The translations under genes and the position numbers were made by a program. Source: Lamellibrachia columna (taxonomy: Eukaryota > Annelida > Polychaeta > Sabellida > Siboglinidae). From it: a DNA stretch of 64,000 bases. Below are positions 13,101 through 25,100 of this stretch, one piece after another. The DNA is taken from assembly GCA_963662155.1 (NCBI GenBank), contig OY759261.1, forward strand, positions 1,509,727 through 1,573,726, read 5' to 3'. The notes below the pieces were generated by a model, which searched no databases, had not been told where the DNA came from, and worked only from the letters and a program-made list of their open reading frames with translations. Position 1 is the first letter of the stretch; the number at the start of each line of letters is the position of its first letter.

Positions 13101-16100
13101 CATGTTTGTTGGCCCCCACTGTAGTCTATGCTGCTATCTTACAGTTAGAATGTTATGTTTGTTGGCCCCCACTGTAGTCTATGCTGCTATCTTACAGTTA
13201 GAATGTTATGTTTGTTGGCCCCCACTGTAGTCTATGCTGCTATCTTACAGTTAGAATGTTATGTTTGTTGGCCCCCACTGTAGCCTATGCTGCTATCTTA
13301 CAGTTAGAATGTTATGTTTGTTGGCCCCCACTGTAGTCTATGCTGCTATCTTACAGTTAGAATGTTATGTTTGTTGGCCCCCACTGTAGTCTATGCTGCT
13401 ATCTTACAGTTAGAATGTTATGTTTGTTGGCCCCCACTGTAGCCTATGCTGCTATCTTACAGTTAGAATGTTATGTTTGTTGGCCCCCACTGTAGTCTAT
13501 GCTGCTATCTTACAGTTAGAATGTTATGTTTGTTGGCCCCCACTGTAGTCTATGCTGCTATCTTACAGTTAGAATGTTATGTTTGTTGGCCCCAACTGTA
13601 GTCTATGCTGCTATCTTATAGTTAGAATGTTATGTTTGTTGGCCCCTACTGTAGTCTATGCTGCTATCTTACAGTTAGAATGTTATGTTTGTTGGCCCCC
13701 ACTGTAGTCTATGCTGCTATCTTACAGTTAGAATGTTATGTTTGTTGGCCCCCACTGTAGTCTATGCTGCTATCTTACAGTTAGAATGTTATGTTTGTTG
13801 GCCCCACTGTAGTCTATGTTGCTATCTTACAGTTAGAATGTTATGTTTGTTGGCCCCCACTGTAGTCTATGCTGCTATCTTATAGTTAGAATGTTATGTT
13901 TGTTGGCCCCAACTGTAGTCTATGCTGCTATCTTATAGTTAGAATGTTATGTTTGTTGGCCCCTACTGTAGTCTATGCTGCTATCTTACAGTTAGAATGT
14001 TATGTTTGTTGGCCCCCACTGTAGTCTATGCTGCTATCTTACAGTTAGAATGTTATGTTTGTTGGCCCCCACTGTAGTCTATGCTGCTATCTTACAGTTA
14101 GAATGTTATGTTTGTTGGCCCCACTGTAGTCTATGTTGCTATCTTACAGTTAGAATGTCATGTTTGTTGGCCCCACTGTAGTCTATGTTGCTATCTTACA
14201 GTTAGAATGTTATGTTTGTTGGCCCCCACTGTAGTCTATGCTGCTATCTTACAGTTAGAATGTTATGTTTGTTGGCCCCCACTGTAGTCTATGCTGCTAT
14301 CTTACAGTTAGAATGTCATGTTTGTTGGCCCCCACTGTAGTCTATGCTACTAATTTACAGTTAGAATGTTATGTTTGTTGGCCCCCACTGTAGTCTATGC
14401 TGCTATCTTACAGTTAGAATGTTATGTTTGTTGGCCCCCACTGTAGTCTATGCTGCTATCTTACAGTTAGAATGTCATGTTTGTTGGCCCCCACTGTAGT
14501 CTATGCTGCTATCTTACAGTTAGAATGTCATGTTTGTTGGCCCCCACTGTAGTCTATGCTGCTATCTTACAGTTAGAATGTCATGTTTGTTGGCCCCCAC
14601 TGTAGTCTATGCTGCTATCTTACAGTTAGAATGTTATGTTTGTTGGCCCCCACTGTAGTCTATGCTGCTATCTTACAGTTAGAATGTTATGTTTGTTGGC
14701 CCCCACTGTAGTCTATGCTGCTATCTTACAGTTAGAATGTTATGTTTGTTGGCCCCCACTGTAGTCTATGCTGCTATCTTACAGTTAGAATGTTATGTTT
14801 GTTGGCCCCCACTGTAGTCTATGCTGCTATCTTACAGTTAGAATGTTATGTTTGTTGGCCCCCACTGTAGTCTATGCTGCTATCTTACAGTTAGAATGTT
14901 ATGTTTGTTGGCCCCCACTGTAGCCTATGCTGCTATCTTACAGTTAGAATGTTATGTTTGTTGGCCCCCACTGTAGTCTATGCTGCTATCTTACAGTTAG
15001 AATGTTATGTTTGTTGGCCCCCACTGTAGTCTATGCTGCTATCTTACAGTTAGAATGTTATGTTTGTTGGCCCCCACTGTAGCCTATGCTGCTATCTTAC
15101 AGTTAGAATGTTATGTTTGTTGGCCCCCACTGTAGTCTATGCTGCTATCTTACAGTTAGAATGTTATGTTTGTTGGCCCCCACTGTAGTCTATGCTGCTA
15201 TCTTACAGTTAGAATGTTATGTTTGTTGGCCCCAACTGTAGTCTATGCTGCTATCTTATAGTTAGAATGTTATGTTTGTTGGCCCCTACTGTAGTCTATG
15301 CTGCTATCTTACAGTTAGAATGTTATGTTTGTTGGCCCCCACTGTAATCTATGCTGCTATCTTACAGTTAGAATGTTATGTTTGTTGGCCCCCACTGTAG
15401 TCTATGCTGCTATCTTACAGTTAGAATGTTATGTTTGTTGGCCCCCACTGTAGTCTATGCTGCTATCTTACAGTTAGAATGTTATGTTTGTTGGCCCCCA
15501 CTGTAATCTATGCTGCTATCTTACAGTTAGAATGTTATGTTTGTTGGCCCCCACTGTAGTCTATGCTGCTATCTTACAGTTAGAATGTTATGTTTGTTGG
15601 CCCCCACTGTAGTCTATGTTGCTATCTTACAGTTAGAATGTTATGTTTGTTGGCCCCCACTGTAGTCTATGTTGCTATCTTACAGTTAGAATGTTATGTT
15701 TGTTGGCCCCCACTGTAGCCTATGCTGCTATCTTACAGTTAGAATGTTATGTTCATTGGCCCCCACTGTAGCCTATGCTGCTACCTTACAGTTAGAATGT
15801 CATGTTTGTTGGCCCCAATGTAGTCTATGCTGCTATCTTACAGTTAGAATGTTATGTTTGTTGGCCCCCACTGTAGTCTATGCTGCTATCTTACAGTTAG
15901 AATGTTATGTTTGTTGGCCCCACTGTAGTCTATGTTGCTATCTTACAGTTAGAATGTTATGTTTGTTGGCCCCCACTGTAGTCTATGCTGCTATCTTACA
16001 GTTAGAATGTTATGTTTGTTGGCCCCCACTGTAGTCTATGCTGCTATCTTACAGTTAGAATGTTATGTTTGTTGGCCCCCACTGTAGTCTATGCTGCTAT

Positions 16101-19100
16101 CTTACAGTTAGAATGTTATGTTTGTTGGCCCCCACTGTAGTCTATGTTGCTATCTTACAGTTAGAATGTTATGTTTGTTGGCCCCCACTGTAGCCTATGC
16201 TGCTATGTTACAGTTAGTTACAGTTAGAATGTTATGTTTTCCTTTTTTCTCCTAACGCTGCTTATTTTATTATGAATATTCTATCATTATACGGGGGCCT
16301 AACGACTGTGATTAGTCATCACTTAGAGTTACACATTCCATGACATTGTTGAACAGGTTTTTTTTAACAAACATATCCTAACCTATCAGTGGTGAAACTA
16401 GTCTACTAGCCCGCTAGTCCACTACTAGTCTACTAGCCCGCTAGTCCACTACTAGTCTACTAGCCCGCTAGTCCACTACTAGTCTACTAGCCCGCTAGTC
16501 CACTACTAGTCTACTAGCCCGCTAGTTCACTACTAGTCCACTAGCCCGCTAGTCCACTACTAGTCTACTAGCCCGCACACTAGTAAAGATCGCTGCAACC
16601 TAGTAAAACATACCAACTCCCGGTAGTCTGTCTGTCCAGCATAACATGTGGCGCCACCTCCCGTACAATGACAACATTATTTCTATGGAGTCAACAGTCA
16701 AACAATGTTGCTGATTGGTTGCTATGTGACATGACGTTTTGAAAGAGCAGTTTTAATCAATTTACTATTAGTTTGGTTTATTCTTCTGTTCTGTATCTAC
16801 CAGCACAGTACAGGATGCAGCACATTCTAAGCCTGCAGTACAACAGTACAGCTGTACTGTATCTACCAGCAGGATGCAGCACATTCTAAGCCTGCAGTAC
16901 AACAGTACAGCTGTACTGTATCTACCAGCAGGATGCAGCACATTCTAAGCCTGCAGTACAACAGTACAGCTGTACTGTATCTACCAGCAGGATGCAGCAC
17001 ATTCTAAGCCTGCAGTACAACAGTACAGCTGTACTGTATCTACCAGCAGGATGCAGCACATTCTAAGCCTGCAGTACAACAGTACAGCTGTACTGCATCT
17101 ACCAGCAGGATGCAGCACATTCTAAGCCTGCAGTACAACAGTACAGCTGTACTGTATCTACCAGCAGGATGCAGCACATTCTAAGCCTGCAGTACAACAG
17201 TACAGCTGTACTGCATCTACCAGCAGGATGCAGCACATTCTAAGCCTGCAGTACAACAGTACAGCTGTACTGTATCTACCAGCAGGATGCAGCACATTCT
17301 AAGCCTGCAGTACAACAGTACAGCTGTACTGCATCTACCAGCAGGATGCAGCACATTCTAAGCCTGCAGTACAACAGTACAGCTGTACTGTATCTACCAG
17401 CAGGATGCAGCACATTCTAAGCCTGCAGTACAACAGTACAGCTGTACTGCATCTACCAGCACAGTACAGGATGCAGCACATTCTAAGCCTGCAGTACTGC
17501 AGTACAACAGTACAGCTGTACTGCATCTACCAGCAGGATGCAGCACATTCTAAGCCTGCAGTACAACAGTACAGCTGTACTGCATCTACCAGCAGGATGC
17601 AGCACATTCTAAGCCTGCAGTACAACAGTACAGCTGTACTGCAGTACAACAGTACAACAGTACAGCTGTACTGCAGTACAACAGTACTGCAGTACTGGTT
17701 TAAATGTGTTGTTTTGATAATTTATAGGATTAGTGAAACCTCTGGTGGACTAGTAAAGTTTTGTCTTTACTTGTCCTGCTGTCTTTGTAAAATGTTGTGG
17801 TTGCTACGGGCAGCACTGTTGGTTGGTGGCTGCTGATTGGACGCCAGTACACACAAGTCAGACAGACTGACTGGCTGATTGCCTGAGTCATATCCAAATC
17901 CGATGTATCTGCTGTGATCTACAGATCTGATGCACAGGACATATATACAATATATGTTGAAGTTCTACCCAGCCTACCCTAGATATTCATCAGAGAAATG
18001 CCTGAGGTGTCTCACCGACTTCACTGCCGACATTGCGATGGAGAATGGCGATGAGGAGCACATGTTCAGTGATGAGGCGTTCTGGGATACGCGAGCAGGA
18101 CACACAAGCATCGAAGACAATCTGGGTCAATGTCTCACTCAGTTCCGCACGACTGTAGCTCCGGAACAATGCCTCTATCTGGCTGCTGATTGGCTGCAGG
18201 TTTGACTCACTCAATCTGCAGAAGATCACAACTAAAAGTTTGATTGGTCAGATATGTATAATGCAACTATCTGGTTCACTAGTATAGAACTAGTGGGGGG
18301 GTTGTATAATAAAAATAAAATAAATAATAAAAAATATAAATAATAATATATTTTATTAGGTATAGCGCCAGATCCAAAATTGTTAAATAAAATACTGTAG
18401 AATTGCAAAATCAACAAATAAATGTATTTAAAATCCTACTAGTAATAAGAATTATTTTAAATAAATACAGCAATAAAATAGTGTACAATTGCTAAATAAG
18501 AAAATAAATGCCCAAATTCTTTTAATTTTTCTGTCTGTGAGTGCATCTAAATAAACAGTTACACGTCATGTTTAGTCTTTAATGCTGTAGTTTATTTACC
18601 ATCAGAAAGTGCATCAAATGGGAATTTGACTGACCAATAAATGATCCAATGAACCTCCTTGGCTAGCACGGTGCTGAAAATCTCTTTAGCCAATTTGGTT
18701 AAGGGTCCAAACTTTCTTTAACCAAATGAAAACTTGGTTAGCCATTTTCTATGAAGCAAGCAGATCACAGAACAGCTCCAAGGAAGGCAGACAGTATGTG
18801 ATATATCATCACATCAATACTAGTGACAAGAACATCACATCAAGGAAGGCAGACAGTATGTGATATATCATCACATCAATACTAGTGACAAGAACATCAC
18901 ATCAAGGAAGGCAGACAGTATGTGATATATCATCACATCAATACTAGTGACAAGAACATCACATCAAGGAAGGCAGACAGTATGTGATATATCATCACAT
19001 CAATACTAGTGACAAGAACATCACTTCAAGGAAGGCAGACAGTATGTGATATATCATCACATCAATACTAGTGACAACATCACATCAAGGAAGGCAGACA

Positions 19101-22100
19101 GTATGTGATATATCATCACATCAATACTAGTGACAACAACATCACATCAAGGAAGGCAGACAGTATGTGATATATCATCACATCAATACTAGTGACAACA
19201 ACATCACATCAAGGAAGGCAGACAGTATGTGATATATCATCACATCAATACTAGTGACAAGAACATCACATCAAGGAAGGCAGACAGTATGTGATATAAC
19301 ATCACATCAATACTAGTGACAACAACATCACATCAAGGAAGGCAGACAGTATGTGATATAACATCACATCAATACTAGTGACAACAACAGCACATCAAGG
19401 AAGGCAGACAGTATGTGATATATCATCACATCAATACTAGTGACAACAACAGCATTTCGCCAAGTTGGAAAGAGTTAAAATTTTGTTTCACCAAATAGCA
19501 AACAGTTTGGCCTATGGTGCAAATGGTGATTGGCATCGCTAGCCTAAAACTCTTTATATTTCACATTGAAATGTGAATATTTATTGGTCTTTAATTGGTC
19601 TGTAATTGCAGTAAAGTGGTCACTAAAATATATAATCGTAAAACTAGCATATTTTATGCCATCGCCAAAAATGTGAATTTGATAAAATATTAAGAGAACA
19701 AATCATGAGTGACATGTTGTGTAAACATTCTTAAAGTAGCTGGGGTGGCTACTATAAGCTTGTCTTGAATTGATTAGTTTCAGTAGATAAATTAACCATT
19801 TCTTCACAGATTGTAGTTGAAATACTTTATAATATACCAGATTAAAAAAATTTAAGTTTTTCATTTATTTAGTTATGTTACAAGCTTTTTAAAACATTTC
19901 TGTAAATGTGAAAAAATAGCCACTAAAAACGAAGTTTAACCATTTTTAGAAAATCCCTAAAGAAATAAATGCCATACATATAAGCATGACAGTGTAACTG
20001 ATAACTTTATGGCAGATTTTGGTTAACATAAGCCAATTATGTCTGTTACACCACCGTGAATGAATTAAACAAAAGTTGAATGACAGCCTAAAGTGGCAGT
20101 GTATTTTCAACACAAACCAATCATAATTTACTGCTGTATTACGTTGCGTGCACGTAAGATGCGTTCATATGCAAAATTACAATGTCGTGAGTGTTGTAGT
20201 TTTTCACAAACAATAGTTAAAACATCATTTCCTGGTTATTAATGAAAACATAATCTCAACAGATGCTTGTTTTTGTGTTGACATTTATGGTTTTTCACTA
20301 GCGTTTTATGTATATGTGACCAGACAAAACATAATGGCCATTTGTAATATTGACATGTCCCCTTAATTTGCTGCCACAACAGCCCTTGAATCTGTACTGG
20401 TAACGTGTTGTCGTCTATGGTATCAAGTTATGGCAGCCATCTAACAAACACGTGGTGTGGTGTGTGTACGGTCATTTTGATTGGCCCGTTATCTCGCGGG
20501 GTCACCAGGTCACATATGGGTCAGCATTTCCATTCGTGCCTCAGTCAGTTAACCACCGTCGTATGTCGTATGTTCGTGCCTCAGTCAGTTAACCACCGTC
20601 GTATGTCGTATGTTCGTGCCTCAGTCAGTTAACCACCGTCGTATGTCGTATGTTCGTGCCTCAGTCAGTTAACCACCGTCGTATGTCGTATGTTCGTGCC
20701 TCAGTCAGTTAACCACCGTCGTATGTCGTATGTTCGTGCCTCAGTCAGTTAACCACCGTCGTATGTCCGTCCTTTCACTTTCTCACCTGTTAATCAAACC
20801 TTTCAGTTGTTTTCTCATCCTTTCCAATTCCAGTTTCTTCTTCCCATCCTCGCTGCCAGTCAGCTGCGATCGCCGCCCTGGTGGCACATACGAGCCACCA
20901 GATGGCAGTGTTTCACTCACAATGTTACCTTGGTTGTCATGGAGACGCCCGTAAATGTCCTCAGTGTACCGCACACTTTTGCTTGGAACAATTGTTACAT
21001 CTTCAGTTTCATCTTCAGAGTTTAATGTTTCAGTTTCATTAAACACTTCCTCTTCCCCGGGGGTTTTCTTTAGGGATTTAGGGACAGTGACTTCTTGTGG
21101 TGATGTTTCACCAGTTTGTTCTTCGACAAAACAGACACTTTTCTGTTTGTTTGCTTTATCTGACGCTTTCCCTTTCAGTATGCCACTCACTTCGCCAGCG
21201 TCAGGCAGAGGGGGTGTAGGGAGAGCCTTTCTAGGGTCACTTTCACGATTATCACTCTCACTATCACCACTTCCTGAAGCATCTTCCTCCTCACTTTCTT
21301 CATCTACAACATAATAGCCACCCTCTTAAACATGTCATATTATTGAGTATCAATATATCACCCTCTTAAACATGTCATATTATTGAGTATTATTGAGTAT
21401 CAATATATCACCCTCTTAAACATGTCATATTATTGAGTATCAATATATCACCCTCTTAAACATATCATATTATTGAGTATTATTGAGTATCAATATATCA
21501 CCCTCTTAAACATGTCATATTATTGAGTATTATTGAGTATCAATATATCACCCTCTTAAACATGTCATATTATTGAGTATTATTGAGTATCAATATATCA
21601 CCCTCTTAAACATGTCATATTATTGAGTATCAATATATCACCCTCTTAAACATGTCATATTATTGAGTATCAATATATCACCCTCTTAAACATGTCATAT
21701 TATTGAGTATTATTGAGTATCAATATATCACGCTCTTAAACATGTCATATTATTGAGTATCAGTGTATCACTCTCTTAAACATAAATGTAATGATTCTGA
21801 ACCGCTAGCAGCAAGTGATACTGCAGAATCATCATCAAATTTGGTTCTTTCGGAGCAGTCTACCAATGCCAGTAACCTTTGACTTTTTACTTTCTGACCT
21901 AACCATGAAAACGACCACATAGAGCTGCCAAACTTCTCATATATCTAAAATATATGTACACGTCACATGGTCAACAATTACTTTAACTTGTAAACTTCCA
22001 CATAACGATCATTCAGTCATTCAAGATTTACAAAAACTTGCCATCTCCTACGCCAAGCTCCACGTAGTGAGTTTTTGTTTTAAGTAAGAGTATTTTTGAC

Positions 22101-25100
22101 AACTTGACATGTCACATGTGTATATGTATTGTAGATATATGAGAAGTTTAGCAGTCCTAGGTGGTTGTTTCCATGGTTATGTCATAAAAGTAAAATATTA
22201 CACTGACAGTGTTATGGTCGTCGCTGCCCATGTCACTGCCTGTGTCACTGCCTGTGTCACTGCCCATGTCACTGCCGGTGTTCTACGGATTGTTGGCGTC
22301 AATATAGTTTCCACTACTGGGAATAATGTTGGCACATCATCGTTTTTCAAAGATATTTTATCACCAACTTAACCCAGGGCTGCCATCTTCTCCAGGTCGT
22401 AGGCAAATCAAAACTAACTACACATTACTAACTACACATTACTCTATTCTTACTACACTTGTACATTACAACCTAATGCCACACAATAAACCATTCTGAC
22501 GCTCGCTTTGAAACAACCGCTATCGCTGTAAACATACGTGAATGAATGGAAAGTCCCAGTCTTGCTGTACTTCCATGTCACAAGTGACATCACATCGAAG
22601 CTTTCCGATAACCACGGAAAATATGCATAATTGAGACAGGCCGGTAGAAAAAAGTATTATTTGGAATTATCAATTAATTGAATCCTAATGAAATTTTCAG
22701 TGATGTGGAAGTGGAAACATACCGCAAGAAGTAATATAATATGATTTCAAGCAATCGTTGTTTTCATTCCCTTTAACTTTATAATAGGTCAATATCACAT
22801 GTATCATGTTGGCTGACATTGTAAATTCTGCTTTCAATTTCCACACCAAATAATCTATTCCTAAAAAACTAACCAGGCACATAAAAATAAAATTCCATCT
22901 TCCATAGATTGAGCCCATTGCGAATTAGTTGATGTTCAAGTTTGTAATGTGAGAGCTTGTGAAGCTGTGAGCCTGTGAAGCTCTGAGCCTGTGACTATGT
23001 GAGGCTGTGAGCCTATGAGTCTGTGAGCCTGTGAGGATGTGAGGCCATATGTTATGGCATAGAGAGCAGAAGCACTTTTGTAATTTTTCAGCTGAATTTT
23101 GACCAGAGCTGATAAAAAATAACGTAATAGTTTGTCCAATGATTTCACCAAACTAAATAACAAATTTGCATATCCAAGTTACCAGTCATTAGTGGCTGCT
23201 AGATACGTTGATTCTATCACTTATGAAGTGAGCCTGAAAAATGCGAAAAAAATTAATCGAGGAGGAACTTTTAAATCAAAATACTGCCATTGTTGCCACC
23301 TTAAATGTAACTATCAATGAAGGAAACACAGCCGTACCATCGCTGTATCCAGGGCCTGGAAGGAATTCTGCATCTTCCCTTTCAAGCAACTTCCCATCCA
23401 CAGCGTCCAGAATGTCTTTGGTGATGTTAAAGAGCAGCCAAGATCAAGAGGTCATTACTATGTTGTTCAGACAATACATTAAGTTCAATTAATAAAATAT
23501 ACTTAACACACAGCTATTTTCTCACTTACTTTAACATTTCATCGACCATCAGTTGCCCCCCTTTCCTACCTGGTGGGCAAGAGAAGAAAACATTGAAGTG
23601 AGAAAATAGGCATGTTTAAACCAATTTATATAATCTTTGAAATATGTAAAAAGACTCTAAAACATCACTAATAATATCCGTGACCTTTTACCAATTACAA
23701 CATTACTGCAATGTCCATTGCAACATTACAATGTTGTCAATTACAACATTAGAGCAATGTCCATTACAATATGGAAATGTTGTTCATTACAACATTGCAC
23801 TGTTCATTACAACATTATAGCAGTCTATTATAACATTGTACATTAGAGCATTACAACACTGCATTTTAGAGCATTATAATACTGCATATTACAGCATTGC
23901 AACACAATACATTACAGCATTACAACAATGTACATTACAACATTGCAACATGGTACAACAACACTATATCATTACAATATTACACCATTGTACCTGCATT
24001 GACAAAGGATACAGTCGAGTCCATCGTTGACAAAGCTCTGCGGCAGATTCTTGCTCTTTCTCTTGTTCAGTCGTAGGTTCTTCTCCATTTGTCGGATCAT
24101 GCGGTCATCATCCCTCTCGGCCTCTACCTCAGCTTTCTCCTCCGTCTCCCTCTCCTACATCAGACAGACTCACTCAGACTCACATCAGGGGATAAGATTC
24201 AAGATCAAGTTAGTTTTCTCAATGTGTACCTGTCCAGTAGAACCCCCAAAGTGTATCTGTCCAGTAGAACACCCAAAGTGTACCTGTCCAGTAGAACCCC
24301 CAAAGTGTACCTGTTCAGTAGAACCCCCAAAGTGTACCTGTACAGTAGAACCCCCAAAGTGTACCTGTCCAGTAGAACCCCCAAAGTGTACCTGTCCTGT
24401 AGAACCCCCAAAGTGTACCTGTCCAGTAGAACCCCCAAAGTGGCCACCCCTTGAAATGACCACTGTTTCACAGTGTTCACACATCTGACCAGCCTCTGTA
24501 ATTCAGTCAACCCCAGGCCACGTTATCTCAGTCAGATGAGTGGCCACTTTAGACCTGTTCTCACTGTATAAGAAATATATGTATACATCCTATTCAAGTC
24601 ATTGTTGAAAACACATCTCTTCCGCAAGGCCTGACTGGGACATTTTACTTATTTTACATATTATTCATTTATTTTGTATCAACTTAATTGTAGCTGTTTA
24701 TTTTAACTTTAAAATGTTATATTTATTTAACTTCTTCATTTAATTAATTCATTTAAGTTATGTTTACTAGTCTTTTAACCATATTTTCTTTAAACTTTTC
24801 AATTTATTTAAATGAATTGATATTGCCTTGTTAGCACTTTTGTTTTTAACCTGGAAACATTGTGCGTTATAAATGTATAGTAATAAATAATACTTGGACA
24901 TCCCCGGAGGTCAAAGGTGATGAGTCAGGACATTAACGTTGATGTCAAAGACATTGAGAATTCCATTGATGAGTGCAAAGTTTTCTCATTATTATAAATA
25001 AATTTTTAATAATTCATATTTTGTTCCCCACCTTTGTTCCGGCCTTCCAACAATCACCCACTGCCAGTTTGTGCTCTCTCAGCAGAAGGCTATAACCCAA

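Noticed and set aside
22200..22340. Acidic minus-strand segment SDMGSDTGSD as an extra NOM1 exon
   Set aside because: There is an in-frame stop upstream, no phase-compatible acceptor and donor, and exon 4 joins exon 5 perfectly without it.
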